From Datisca glomerata (lineage: Eukaryota > Streptophyta > Magnoliopsida > Cucurbitales > Datiscaceae): 64,000 bases of DNA. The notes beneath the pieces were generated by a model. That model made no database searches. It was not told the origin of the DNA and saw nothing but the letters and a program-made list of their open reading frames with translations. The stretch covers positions 1,853,194-1,917,193 of the forward strand of contig QANY01013583.1 of NCBI GenBank assembly GCA_003255025.1, read 5' to 3'. How positions within the stretch are numbered: position 1 is the first letter of the stretch; each line of letters begins with the position of its first letter. A program made the translations under genes and the position numbers. Shown here piece by piece: positions 1 to 11,374 of this stretch.

Positions 1-206
1 ACCAATCGTGTTCTCAATTCAACTATTAATTGAATGACTGGTGATCTGATCAACTAACTCTCTTCTCTTCTCTCAACCACTTATGCCATTAGAATAATAT
101 ATGTATATATTCTAGAAAATGGCGTATCAAATTTTTGGGGATAAACTGAAATAATATTTAATAGTAAAATGATCAATTACAGTGGAACTCGCTGTAATTG
201 TGCACA

Positions 207-330
207 ACTATAGTGCCACATGACACTGCAGTGTGCCGTGAGCCAGCACAATGCCTCACGGCACCACTGTAGTGCCATGTGGCACTACAATGTTGCACAC
301 TCACTACTGTAGTGACACGTGACACTACAG
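207..330. repeat. Three consecutive imperfect palindromes
   Basis: Three related palindromes follow one another at about 207-232, 268-289 and 307-330. The middle one is perfect: a 10-bp arm TGTAGTGCCA, a 2-nt centre, and the complementary arm. The third is centred on CACGTG. They look like one short inverted repeat that was duplicated. No coding potential is visible. The flanks (1-200 and 335-780) are AT-rich, with no gene I can support. Confidence 0.6.
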
Positions 331-1020
331 TAGTCCATGTCAATTTTGTATACTCTATCAGCGATTGACACTCGACAACTACCGTGAATTAAATATTTAT
401 TTTAATCAGATAATTATCTAGATATCAGTTAATTCAAAATTAACATATCTGATTATCATTATCAATGAACTTATCTGTTATTTCACAAATAACAGCTTGG
501 TTGATTTAAATTATTATCTAATAATAATTTAGTTATCTAATTTCACAAATTAGATATATTGTCTCACTTATCGATTATTAAATTCAATAATTATTTATAT
601 ATAATTTCTAAAAATTATATTTAAATATATAAATAATTCAATTAATTAGTTAATCATAAATAATTATCTCATAATTATGTACTTGCCCCAAAAATAATTT
701 TTTTTTGCAAGTCAGTCATTTTCTCATGTTCTGAAATACTCACACCCTAGACAACGAAATATAGAGGCGACTTGAGAATCAATAATTGGAGAACAGAACT
801 ACATGAAATGATTATATCAGTGGACTACATGAGAACAATACATTATATAACCTCTAAGAGTGCAAGTCCATATTTACCACTGTCACTAACTCATACATTC
901 TCTGTAGAGTCTCCCATCTTTCTCATACAGACTCAATGTCTCCCACTGAAACTAGTACCTTATCCTTGAATATTTTACTTATATACATAGTAACAAACAT
1001 TCAAATTGGATCAGTGAATT
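331..1020. other. AT-rich spacer, no gene recognised
   Basis: Very AT-rich DNA with short overlapping words such as TTATCTAATAATAATT. The part at about 780-960 could be degraded LTR sequence, but no terminal TG..CA, primer site or coding motif was found. Short open frames here show no recognisable domain. Confidence 0.4.
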
Positions 1021-1026
1021 ATTTCC

Positions 1027-1425
<399 letters not shown>

Positions 1426-1519
1426 TCAAGTAGTTAAGTATTATTTAATGGATGAAAAGGAGGGAGTTTATAATTTCAATCCATGTAGTAACATCGTTTT
1501 GAATACATTCAATTTGAAT

Positions 1520-2080
1520 TGACATTGGCCCGTAGGTCCTGTGCTTTTGCTAGTTCAAATTTTTGTATCTAGATCACACGCATTCATAATATTTAGTGAA
1601 CCGAACTAGCAACCATTTATAAACGATTCTATATTTTAATATGTTGCTGAAAATTTTATTCATTATCTATGATCTTAATCCTTTCGTACTAATACAAAAT
1701 CATAGTGTCATTAATGAATATAGAATTTTCATATATTTATATAAATTATTCAACAATAAATTAAATGAACAATTATAAGAAAAATATAATTTTTTTTAAA
1801 TTTCATATCAAAATGTCAATACACATACTTTGAAATGAAACGACGCCATTGGACTAAAGAAATGGCATATACTAGAACTCACCTCTTCAAGAGGAGAGTT
1901 CAAGTAACATCCAATCATTTATTTTCACGTTAGACCTCTTTAATAAAAAATGTCTGATGTGACTCGTCCCAAACCTATTAACATATTGAGGTCTGTGACT
2001 AAAAAAATAAAAAGACAAGAGCTTAATCATTAAGCCCCCACTAATCTTGTATTTTCAAATTCAATTTCTGACTTTGGGTT
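1520..2080. other. Spacer, no gene recognised
   Basis: AT-rich DNA between the plastid insertion and the DUF4283 relic. It contains poly-A and poly-T runs and no convincing coding frame. Its right part may be the 3' flank of the minus-strand relic. Confidence 0.35.
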
Positions 2081-2084
2081 TTCA

Positions 2085-2983
2085 ACATTCGGGTTCTGAG
2101 TTCACTCCACGTAGGCAAGCATGTCCACATTGGCATGTGAGGGAGGACCATAAATCACCTCTTGAATAGGGGATTTCGCTTACCCCGTAGCCATTAAATA
2201 GTCCTTACTCAAATGGTCTAACTTACCACAAGTGTAGCAGAAGTGTGGAAGCTTTTCGTATAGAAAATCAACCCAGATTGGCTCGGGGTTAAAAGGGACC
2301 TTGAGCTTTAGGCCGCAAGGTAAAGGAAGATCAATGTTAAAATGAACCATGATTCTTAAAAATTTTCCCCAGCAACCTCATTCAGGGTCTTCGTCAACAT
2401 CCAGAAACTTTCCAATACAGTCGCATATTCTTCTACCCATCTCTCTAGTCATACAAAGAATGGAAGATATTGGGCATGAACCCACATTCTCGCTTCATTT
2501 AAGATCACCTCAGAGGGGTGTATGAATTCGTTGATCACCCAACAGAATGAGCGCTTTATCAAAGTTCCAAGGCTCATTTCTCACTACCCTTAGTTTATCA
2601 ACCGGGTGACTGAATATGGCCAGATAAAGATTGGGACCAAGCTCCTTTAAGCAAACCTTTTTTTATGTGCTCCAGATAATTGGGATATTGTAAAAAACAT
2701 TCTTGTTTAAAACTTTTTGGGCTGACTTTGACAAGGAGACGGAGAGAAGGGTCCATTGATTCCTCAATAGGATAATCATCCACCTCTAGTACTTTCTCTT
2801 CCGCCTCTGTGAGGGACAGAGATTGCCATTTTTTGGAGATGCTCTCCATATGCAGAATAGAAGAAGAAGAAGATCCATAAGAATTTCCAATCTCGCAACT
2901 GGAGAACGAAGACACTCAAGAGGAGAGTGAGAGAAAAAGCTAAAGAGGGGAAAGTTCTCATTACATGGTCGGTGTGATTTCAT
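2085..2983 (-). pseudogene. DUF4283 / zinc-knuckle relic of a LINE-type element
   Basis: Read on the minus strand, the DNA begins with a frame containing LSLTEAEEKVLEVDD and a conserved-looking helix-rich block. It continues through several stops and frameshifts to a CCHC-type knuckle at about 2200-2250 (CYTCGKLDHLSKDY). The last Cys of the knuckle has become Tyr. DUF4283 plus a CX2CX4HX4C knuckle is typical of the first ORF of plant LINE retrotransposons and of domesticated relatives. The broken frames and the mutated knuckle indicate a dead copy. No reverse transcriptase was seen nearby. Confidence 0.65.
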
Positions 2984-2989
2984 ATAAAG

Positions 2990-3725
2990 TGAAATCTGTA
3001 AAATTTACTTCATTTCATCACGTATACGGCTAATAAGTCAATGACATGTTTTTTACTCTTGGCCATTTATATGTAATTTTATGTAAATTGTTTGATGGGA
3101 GAATTACTAAAATGATCAATTTCCCAGCTAAAACTGTAAGAATGTCCGGAAATTTTTTCTTTTACAAAAAAACTGGAGTAAATAATTAGTTTACGAGTAA
3201 ATAATTAGTTTACTTACACAGTTGTAAATGTAATTGATTTATTTATACTTATGTAATTTTCGTAATAATATACTTAATTCGACAATTTTCAATCATTTTT
3301 ACAAAAAAAAATCAAACAATTTTATAATTGAAGTTGAAAAATTAATTTTTTTGGTCATTTTTTCGTTGTAATTATGATGAGACCTTTTAGGAAAATGTCA
3401 TGGCATCGGCTATGTCATGTTTGTGGGCTCTACAGGTGCTAGCAGGACAAAATGTTAATGGCTCGACCTTAAACTTTAATTTAATTTATAATTGTTTAAA
3501 AGAATATTGTATTATGAGATCAATAAAAGTATCTTATCCACAATTGCTTTGTTCATGTTTAGTGGTAGGAAAATGGGAGAGAGAATTTAATTATTATCTG
3601 GTTTGGAGCTAAATATTATGAAAGAAAATAATACACGTCTTTATATTAGCATCGAAAGTTTATTACATAGAGAGTTAATTACTTTTGCACGGTCCATTCA
3701 GATGATATGAGAGAGATTGAGTCCC
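2990..3725. other. 3' flank of the GASA gene, no other gene seen
   Basis: AT-rich sequence with A and T tracts and two adjacent copies of GTAAATAATTAGTTTAC near 3180-3210. The segment 3610-3729 probably holds the 3' UTR of the minus-strand GASA gene. No other coding sequence is supported. Confidence 0.35.
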
Positions 3726-3729
3726 AAAA

Positions 3730-4242
3730 TTAAGGGCACTTGCGCCTGCCACCATGGGTAGTCATAGAAGCATAGCAGGGGCAAACATTTTGATTACCGG
3801 ATGTGCCTGGAGGAACACAATTGCAACGGGCGCAGCAAGTCCCACATGCCCTCATGCACATCCTCTCCCTTGACGCTAATCGACACCTGCCACTGCATGC
3901 TCCCCCACAGTCTATATTTTTAACCACAAGTATCAGTACCTTAACTGAAGAATAAAAGAGAAAGATAGAATTAAATGAATATTGAAGTTTCTACCAATTT
4001 TTGGAGGATATGAACTCTTTTCCTGGTTTATGTTCTGCTAAATAATGATCATAATCATAATTAGTACACTTAATATAAGACTTTGAAAATTAAAATAAAG
4101 ATAAAAATTTTATAATATAATAAAGTTCTTAATCAGAATTAGTGGAGACTTAATTAAACTTTACCATCTCATCAGCTTCAACAAGATGATGGAAGAGAAG
4201 GGAAAGTAGGAGTGTAACAGCAACAGCCTTTGAAATTGCCAT
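3730..4242 (-). CDS. GASA: GASA / snakin-type cysteine-rich secreted peptide
   Basis: Three exons can be joined: 4165-4242, 3995-4037 and 3730-3911, all with GT-AG introns, giving 100 residues. Exon 1 (MAISKAVAVTLLLSLLFHHL) is a signal peptide followed by VEADEM. Exon 2 gives a short polar spacer. Exon 3 carries the GASA domain, from KIDCGGAC to the invariant ending THGGRRKCP. It has 12 cysteines including the RACGTCCARCNCVPPGT core. The acceptor at 3912 was chosen because it restores the family's conserved KIDCG junction; an earlier one would add hydrophobic residues. Family members are gibberellin-regulated apoplastic peptides acting in growth, redox balance and defence. The specific role of this one cannot be read from sequence. 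It most resembles the short GASA1-like class. Confidence 0.95.
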
Positions 4243-4335
4243 CAGCTAATTAAGAAAACTTACTGTACTTCGATTTTTTTGTTCTCTTTTGTGTTTTGCC
4301 TCAAGATTGTAGTGTGTACTGTGTTGTGTTTATCT

Positions 4336-4345
4336 CTTTTTATAG
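4336..4345 (-). promoter_or_regulatory. TATA box of the GASA gene
   Basis: On the minus strand the sequence reads CTATAAAAAG about 95 nt upstream of the ATG at 4242. The position fits a short 5' UTR. No other core element was identified. Confidence 0.6.
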
Positions 4346-4439
4346 TGAGAAAGTTTATGAAGGTGGGGATTTACAAAGAGGGATGGTCCTTTCCGGATAT
4401 TCTTATGGGCTTTTCTTCCTCTTTCCAGGTGAAAAATTA

Positions 4440-4560
4440 TGGACAAATTGAGTTGACGCGGTTAGTTAAATCTTCATATTCATATTTTAGAGATCGTGAG
4501 TTCGAGTCATATTTTCTCATTCCCCTTAAAATTTATAATGTAATTTAACAAAAAAAAAAT
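4440..4560 (+). mobile_element. SINE-like tRNA-derived segment
   Basis: A pol III A-box-like word (TGACGCGGTTAG, near 4454) and a B-box-like word (GAGTTCGAGTC, near 4498) lie about 45 nt apart and are followed by a poly-A tract at 4550. This is the layout of a tRNA-derived SINE head with a short tail. It does not fold into a clear tRNA by eye and no target-site duplication was confirmed. It lies about 100 bp upstream of the GASA TATA box. Confidence 0.45.
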
Positions 4561-5370
4561 GAGAAACTCTCATGATGACACGACAAAAAATTTATATTCT
4601 CTTAAAGTTGACAAATGACTTTGAAACCAATCACTCCTCAACATCGAAAAAATTTTTAGACATGATAACATAATTTTTATTGAATTTCCAAACACATTTG
4701 TTGAATACATTTAACTCATTTTTTTAACTTTAAAAATTGTCGAATCCCCATTTGTAGAATCTCACAATATATTAATTGAACTCTTGTATATTTTATTTGA
4801 ACTTCTTCAACATATTGTTGAAACCTATTACATTAATGCCGAGAAAATAACCCCTAAATTTTGATTAAACACTTAAATAGCTTTGTACTAAAAACAATTA
4901 CTCCATATTCATGTTTTCAGCTTTATTTAAACATCTTTACTAAGAAACTAAATGATTTTTTTCATATGAAAATAAGGTGATTGCATAATTTTTTTTCACG
5001 GAGAAGCTAGGCCTACACTTGGACTCCTTGACTCAAGCTACACTAAGCAAGAAAAAAGAGAACATAAAACGGAAGTCTTCAAATATAATACAAATTAAGA
5101 AAAAAATGTCAATAGGTTAGGGTCCTTTGATCTCTTTTAATAATTCATAAAATAATGCAAGGAGTGGGTAGAGCCTATATAGGATAGCTTTAGGATCACA
5201 TAATATAGTAGTCTATGGTTACCTTGTTACCCCCTACATATCTAACTTGACAACAACAAGGAAAATGTTACTATGCCAGAAAATTATTCCCGGTATCGAT
5301 ATTGAGTTATTATGGTAATTAGATTATTTTTGGAAGAATCTAGGCCATACAAAGTCTAATAGGTAATAAT
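4561..5370. other. Spacer, no gene recognised
   Basis: AT-rich DNA without recognisable coding or RNA features. It contains a loose repeat of phrases such as TTGTTGAA and TTGTAGAA around 4690-4830. Confidence 0.35.
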
Positions 5371-5379
5371 TTTTTTTAT

Positions 5380-6235
5380 TTTTTTTAATTCATCAAATAC
5401 GTACAAATTAATAATTTTTGAAGGGGTTCAACAAATACATATTCATAATCACCAAATACGTAATGGGATTCACCAAATACGTACAAAATAATAATTATTG
5501 TAGGGGTTCACCAAATACATACTAGGGTTCACCAATTACGTAGTGGGGTTTACCAAATACGTATAAATTAATAATTTTTTGAGAAATTCATCAAATACGT
5601 ACTGGGGTTCACCATATACGTACTATGATTCACCAATCACATAATATGGTTCATCAAATACGTACAAATTAATAATTTTTGGATGAGTTCACCAAATACG
5701 TAAATGGGTTCACCAAATATGTAATGAGGTTCACCAAATATGTACAAAATAATGATTCTTGGAGGGGTTCACTAAATACTTACTGGGTGGGGTTCACTAA
5801 ATACGTAATGAGGTTCACCGATTACGTTAGGGGGTGTGCACCGGACGAGATAATTTTTTTTAAGTCCAGTCATGTCCCGTGTTGAGGGGAAATCCCGAAC
5901 GGGATGGGACGGAACGGGATAAGTTTTTTGGGTAAAAAATGTAAAGGTTAAAAATTAAGGGTCAAATTTTTAAAAAATAAAATGTTGGGCTATTTTGGGA
6001 CAAAAAAATTTGTCTCGTGTCCCGTCCCGTCCCGCCAAGAGTAAAAATCGCATCCTGTCTCACTCGGTTCGGGACGGGATGATTTTTCGGGACTGTTGCA
6101 CACCCCTAAATTACGTAGTGAGGTTTACTAAATACGTACAAATTAATAATTCTTAGAAGGTTTCACCAAATACGTACTGAGGTTCACCAATTACACAATA
6201 TGGTTCACTAAATATGTAAAACCTAATTGCTATAC
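5380..6235 (+). repeat. Minisatellite with TTCACCAAATACGTA core (array A)
   Basis: The phrase TTCACCAAATACGTA recurs more than a dozen times with variants, often followed by CAAATTAATAATTTTTGGAG. The spacing is irregular, about 20 to 45 bp. A short frame through it reads as repeated FTKYV units, which is a by-product of the repeat and not a gene. The array is interrupted at 5828-6108 by a MITE. Confidence 0.85.
5828..6108. mobile_element. hAT-type MITE inserted in array A
   Basis: A 281-bp element has terminal inverted repeats TAGGGGGTGTGCA at the left and TGCACACCCCTA at the right. It is flanked by 8-bp near-duplicates GATTACGT and AATTACGT. Internally there are inverted GGGACGGGA/TCCCGTCCC blocks that could form a long hairpin. 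The terminal sequence and the 8-bp duplication are those of hAT elements. It has no coding capacity and must have been moved by a transposase made elsewhere. Confidence 0.8.
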
Positions 6236-6379
6236 CAAATAGGTAAATCGCCTATTTTTAGCCCATAAATGTCATCCTGAAGGTGCTAATCGCATTGTCA
6301 AACTCCCTCACAATCACCAGTTTTTTTGGACCTAATAGCCATTTTTATGGCTCTAATAACTATTCTTTACAATCAACCG

Positions 6380-6655
6380 TGAAATTGATATTTTTATAAT
6401 TATTTACCGTACACTGAAAAATCATTGATAAAAATAGAAAAAAAAACTCGTTATTTCAATGCAAACATTTATGATACTCACTTATTATGTAAAATTATAT
6501 TAGATTAATTAAGGATTCTCGAAACAATTGAAAACTCGATAAAAATTATCATTGATAATGTTTTTGTGTTTTTTTAACAAGTATCAAGCGAGATAAGTTT
6601 TCACCAAATATAATTATATGTCGTGATATTATGATGGTCGATAATTATTAATTTT
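6380..6655 (+). repeat. Conserved head module, copy 1
   Basis: The segment from about TTATTTACCGTACACTG through TGTCGTGATATTATGATGGTCG recurs nearly intact at 7600-7870 and partly at 8340-8430. Shared landmarks are the TACCGTACAC word, an AAGGATTC(T/C)CGA word, CATTGATAATGTT(T/G)TTGTG, and ACAAGTATC(A/G)AGC. No coding frame is visible. It is preceded at 6255-6370 by short phrases with GCCAT/GTCAT words. Confidence 0.7.
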
Positions 6656-7335
6656 GTACGTGTAATATTTGGATGAACCCTTCAAGATTCTCTTTGTACC
6701 CCACTACAAAATTGGTGAACGCCAAAATACAAAGTCAATTTCGGTGAACCTTTCCAAGAATTATTAATTTTATACGTGAAATATTTTGGTGAACCCCACA
6801 ATATTACTTTTATACCCCACTACCAAATTGGTAAACATCAAAATACAAAGTCATTTTTTGTGAACCCCTTCAAGCATTATTAATTTTGTATGCGAAATAT
6901 TTTGGTTAACCCCTCAAGATTTCCTTTATACCCCATTACGAAATTGGTGAACACCAAAATACAAAGTCAATTTTGGTGAACCCCTCTAAGAATTATTAAT
7001 TTTATACGTAAAATATTTTGGTGAACCCTTCAAGTTTCTCTTTGTACCCCACAGTGAATTTGGTGAACACCAAAATACAAAGTCAATTTTGGTGAACCCC
7101 TCCAAGAATTATTAATTTTGCACATGAAATATTTTGGTGAACTCATCAAAATTCTTTTTGTATGTGAAATATTTTGATGAACTCATCAAGATTCTCTTTG
7201 TACCCCACTACGAAATTGGTGAACACCAAAATACAAAGTCAATTTTGGTGAACCCCTCAAAAAATTATTAATTTTGTACGTGAATTATTTTGGTGAACCC
7301 CTCAAGATTTATTTTGTACCCCACTACGAATTTGA
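6656..7335 (+). repeat. Minisatellite with TTGGTGAACCCC core (array B)
   Basis: About six units of roughly 110-130 bp contain in order TTTTGGTGAACCCCTC, CAAGATTCTCTTTGTACCCCACTACGAA, ATTGGTGAACACC, AAAATACAAAGTC and AAGAATTATTAATTTT. The words are the reverse complement of those in array A (for example AATTATTAATTTTGTACGT against ACGTACAAATTAATAATT). Arrays A and B are therefore divergent inverted relatives. Confidence 0.8.
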
Positions 7336-7339
7336 TGAA

Positions 7340-7585
7340 CACCAAAAAACCCAATCACCACTCTTCAGTTTTCAAACGCCATTCTTTAGCCTCCAAACGT
7401 CATCCAGAAAGTGAAAATTGCCATCCTTTGTTTCCAAATGCCAATTTAATGGTTCCAATTGCCAATCAACACCCTAAACGCCATTTCATAACTGGCGATC
7501 GCTAAGGTGTCCCCTAAACATCATTATTTTGATCTAATCACCATATATGTGGCTATAATCGTCATCTTGACTAAATATCTAAATT
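7340..7585 (+). repeat. Short-period repeat with CAAACGCCATTC words
   Basis: Degenerate 18-22 bp phrases such as TCCAAACGTCATCCAG, CCAAATGCCAATTTAA and CCTAAACGCCATTTCA follow one another. Similar but weaker phrases occur before the other head copies, near 6255-6370 and 8095-8250. Confidence 0.55.
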
Positions 7586-7599
7586 TTATAATTTTTTTA

Positions 7600-7870
7600 A
7601 TTAATTACCGTACACCGGACTAATCTTCGATAAAAATAGAAAAAGTTCATTATACAAATGTAAACATTCACCATATTCACTTATCAACTGGACTTAGATT
7701 GGATTAAGTAAGGATTCCCGATACAATTGAACGCTTATTTATAAACTCGTTAAAAATTGTCATTGATAATGTTGTTGTGCTTTTGAGACAAGTATCGAGC
7801 AAAACGAGTTTTCACCATATATAATTATAGGTCGTGATGTTATAATGATCGATAAATCCTATTTATCGGT
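7600..7870 (+). repeat. Conserved head module, copy 2
   Basis: Direct repeat of the segment at 6380-6655, with small indels and substitutions. It begins at the TTACCGTACAC word and ends at TCGTGATGTTATAATGATCGATAA. The following 7870-8090 is AT-rich and without an array. Confidence 0.7.
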
Positions 7871-8329
7871 TTAATGAACACGTATAATCTTCAACAGATT
7901 TATCTTTAATCGAACATAACCGCTAAAAATTTTTATATTGGATATTAAAATTTGAAATTTAACTATTTATTTTATAAATTATAACCTCATAAAATTTGAA
8001 AAATAACATATTTACCTTTTAATTTATAATCATATAAATATATTTTATTTTATTTATCCATCTTGGTTTTCCCATAGTAATAGTGAGTATTGAGACCAAA
8101 CGCCTGTGTGTATCATGTTTGGGGCCCAAACGCGACCAGCAGGCCCCAAACACTAGTCTTAAATGATGACTCTCCATGTAGTGATGGCGTTTAGATCCTC
8201 ATTGTGACGTTTGGCCCTAGCGTGACATTTAGGGCCTCAATACCGACGATTTTAATGTATATTCTAGTGGTTTTGATACACTTAGTTATTCTCATGCACT
8301 TAGCAATATTTTCACACTTAGGCTAAGTG

Positions 8330-8430
8330 CATCAATTTTTAAAATAATTAAACACTTATTCATAAACGCTTAAGAACATATTCTTGATTATGTTGTTGTG
8401 ATTTTATGACAAGTATCAAGTAAAATGTTT
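8330..8430 (+). repeat. Conserved head module, partial copy 3
   Basis: Only the right half of the head is present here (TTATTCATAAACGCTTAAGAAC, TTGATTATGTTGTTGTG, GACAAGTATCAAG). It leads directly into array C. Confidence 0.55.
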
Positions 8431-9570
8431 TTCACGTACTTGGCAATTTTCTTTCACTTAGTAATTTTTTAACCCTTTGCCACTTTTATGTATATTTTTG
8501 TCACTTAGTCATTTTTAAACACTTAATCGTTATACATATGTAGTAATTTTTATACACTTAACTAATTTAATCATTTTCATATACTTAATCATTTTCACAC
8601 ACTTAATCATTTTCAAACACTTAAGCCACTTTTACAAGCTTACTTATTTTGACAAACACTTAGGTATATTTTTTTATACTTAGTAATTTTCACACTTAGT
8701 TATTTTCATACACTTAATTATTTTGCTCACTTGCACACATTTAGTCATTTTCATTTTCACATACACTTAGTCATTTTCAAAACTTAGTCATTATCACAAA
8801 TTTGCTTATTTTCACACACTTAACCATTTTTACACACTTAGTCATTTTCAAATGCCATTTTCAAACACTTATAAACTTTTTTCACTTATTTACTTTCAAA
8901 CACTTTGTTATTTTCACACATTTAATCATTTTCACACACTTCTTCATTTTCAAACACTTAGTCATTTTCACATATTTAATCATTCGTATTTGCACACAGT
9001 TAGCATATTTATTTACACACATTTAGCTAGTTTTAATTGCACGTACTTAACCTTATATAATTGCATTTAGACATTTTTACGCACTTAGATATATTCACAC
9101 ACTTGGTCATTTTTATACACATAGCCACCTATATGCACATAGCCATATTTTGATACACTTAGGTAATTTTCACACTTAGTAATTTGCACACTTAATTATT
9201 TTACACATTTAGTAATTTTCACAAACTTATTTATTTTCAAAGACTTAGTTATTTTCATAAATTTAGTAATTTTCATACACTTCCTCATTTTCACACACTC
9301 AGCAATTTTCACACATTTTACCATTCTTATTTGCACACACTTCTTCATTTTCATACACTTAGCGATTATCGCATTTAGTTGTTCTTATTTGCACACACTT
9401 AGCCATTTTTATGTACTTGTTCACTTTCACACTTATCATTTGACATTTTTATTTGCATACATTTAATCAGTTTTACTTACACACATTTAGCCTTATATAA
9501 TTATGTTTTACATTCATCATTTTCACACATTTGATCATTTTCAATTTACTTAGTCATTTTTATTTCTTCA
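8430..9570 (+). repeat. Minisatellite with CACACTTAGTCATTTT core (array C)
   Basis: Dozens of degenerate copies of a unit near 18 bp, CACACTTAGTCATTTTCA, fill more than 1.1 kb. Open frames through it give hexapeptide repeats of the type VIFTHL. They have no start context and no family match, so they are not called as genes. Confidence 0.85.
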
Positions 9571-10255
9571 CTTAATATATACTTTTTGTAAAGGTCCTTC
9601 CATTTCATCAATTCATATAAGGCTTGAAAGTATATCATTCATTGGTACCACTACATATGCAATGTGTCTCTCATATCAATCTGTACTCTACTCTTCGTAG
9701 AGGTTCTTTCATTTATTCAATTCACAATAATTTAAAAAAAGTTGATGGTTTTAGGGATCTATAATTCCATAAAATTTGGAACCATTTCAAAGGATAAGTG
9801 ACTATCATTGCATCAGTTTCTCAAAACATTGTGTTATAATGCAACATTCTTTAATTATTAAGTCATTGAAGAATGGATCGAGAATTGCTTCATTTGCTGA
9901 ACGATATAAATCTAGATGCTTCTTCAATGACCGTAAATCTCTCGCGTTCTTCAATTCATGTTTCTGGCACAACATTCATATAATAAAATCAATATTCTGA
10001 AGTAGTGAAAAGAATTGCATTAAGGTCAATCTATTTACCTTGAAAACCATATTTCAATAAGGTCATAATTGATTTAGAATTAAGAAATCGGAGTTTGTTT
10101 GTTTTCAATATTAATTGTCTAATATATATCATTCGTCATCTTCCTTGGAAGGGTGACACATACACAAAGACGATTGGTTTGAATCAATTTCTTTATCTCC
10201 CATGAATTGTATGTTTGTAACAATGGGGACATAATTTTCACTTTCATTCGCATGG
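9571..10255. other. Spacer, no gene recognised
   Basis: After the minisatellite comes unique-looking AT-rich DNA. A 74-residue frame at 9776-10000 has no recognisable domain. I see nothing further that I can support. Confidence 0.35.
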
Positions 10256-10259
10256 TCCG

Positions 10260-11150
10260 GTTTCCCCCGCCCCCAGCTATAGCATGCAGCAAAATTTCAA
10301 GCTCCAGCTCAATTAAATCACCTTCTTAATCGTTCTTTTCATCTTCAGGGTCACTCTTTCCATCCTCACAAATTGTATCGATAAACATTGCTTAGGTCGC
10401 TCGTCATCTATGATCGGGAACAAATTTTTCATCATAATTAAAACAAAGGTTTTGAGCCCGTCTCTGCTTCATCTCTTCGAACAAAAGTCATTTAATTGAC
10501 CCCAAACTATAACTCAATTTAGTAGGTGTCAGAATGGTATTGGGCGTCAGCGTGGAATTGGAACTGTTGCCCTTACGTGCCCGTAATAATTTTTCATTCT
10601 ATCATCGAGCTAAATTGGTTACTAGAGATAGCTTCTTCAGCTGGAACATTCGAACCTCCGATGCGATTTCTTCCTTCAACTCTCCTAAAAACGTCCCCAT
10701 TAAAGCTTTTGTTGGCCACCCCTTTGCTTGGTTGGATAATCTTTCAAACTCACAAAGGTAATCGTCAAAAGATCCTCCTTGGCGAATCTTTGATAAAGAG
10801 TCATCGATATTCTCAAAATTGGTCGGTCCAAACCTCTTGAGCAGTTCTCTCTCGAACATCCTCCATGTAACTTCCTTCTTCCGATTATTTCCCAGATACC
10901 ATTGTCACCATTTGTTGGCATCTCCCTCCAGATGGAACGAGGCCAGTTGAACTTTGTGTCGTCCTTGAATTTCTTAGAATGAAACATTCTGGAAAATCTG
11001 GTCTAACCACACCAATGGATCTAAGCTGGAAAATTTCAAAAAATCCATTTTGAGTCGCGACATTCTCTTCTTGTACTTCTTAGAGTGACCACTACCCAAA
11101 GGGTCGCCACTTTCGTTTGATGAACTCTCACTTGATGAATTCTTAATGTT
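10260..11150 (-). pseudogene. Ty3/gypsy gag relic
   Basis: On the minus strand, frames between 11000 and 10600 contain a retrotransposon Gag block: LASFHLEGDANKWWQWYLG-like sequence in one frame, then MFERELLKRFGPTNFENIDD, LSKIRQGGSFDDYLCEFERL and ELKEEIASEVRMFQ. This is the capsid-type Retrotrans_gag domain of Ty3/gypsy elements. The frame changes around 10860-10900 and many stops occur below 10600. No protease or polymerase could be read further left. The copy is dead and truncated. The primer-binding site to its right (11360-11372) fixes its orientation. Confidence 0.8.
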
Positions 11151-11359
11151 TCTTGCTAAAGAAATCGATCGGATATATTAAGAAGAGCTCTTTGATTCTG
11201 ACGTATCATGTCGTTTCTTTCCCTTCTTATTTACAGCGTTATTCCGAATTGGGCTAACAAGTTGTGGAATGGATACTTGGTTCAGTGTCGACAACTCGAT
11301 GAGCACACGAAGACTCTCGCAAATCTTGTCTGCCACCCCTTCGATCTGGTTATAGCATT

Positions 11360-11372
11360 GACTCTGATACCA
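11360..11372 (-). other. Primer-binding site (initiator tRNA-Met type) of the gypsy relic
   Basis: The minus strand reads TGGTATCAGAGTC. Its first 11 bases, TGGTATCAGAG, are the standard start of plant LTR retrotransposon primer sites complementary to the 3' end of initiator tRNA-Met. It lies between the gag relic and the LTR-like segment. Confidence 0.75.
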
Positions 11373-11374
11373 AT

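Noticed and set aside
1675..1700. CCTTTCGTACTA word resembling the complement of the 3' end of large rRNA
   Set aside because: The match is only about 11 bases and the flanks do not continue it.
5679..5885. Frame with FTKYV repeats
   Set aside because: It is a translation of array A and runs into the hAT MITE.
8802..9070. Two overlapping frames in the minisatellite with repeated hexapeptides
   Set aside because: They are translations of the 18-bp repeat. No start context, no family match, and all frames there look alike.
9776..10000. 74-codon frame of possible organellar origin
   Set aside because: I could not match it to any plastid or mitochondrial gene and it has no domain.
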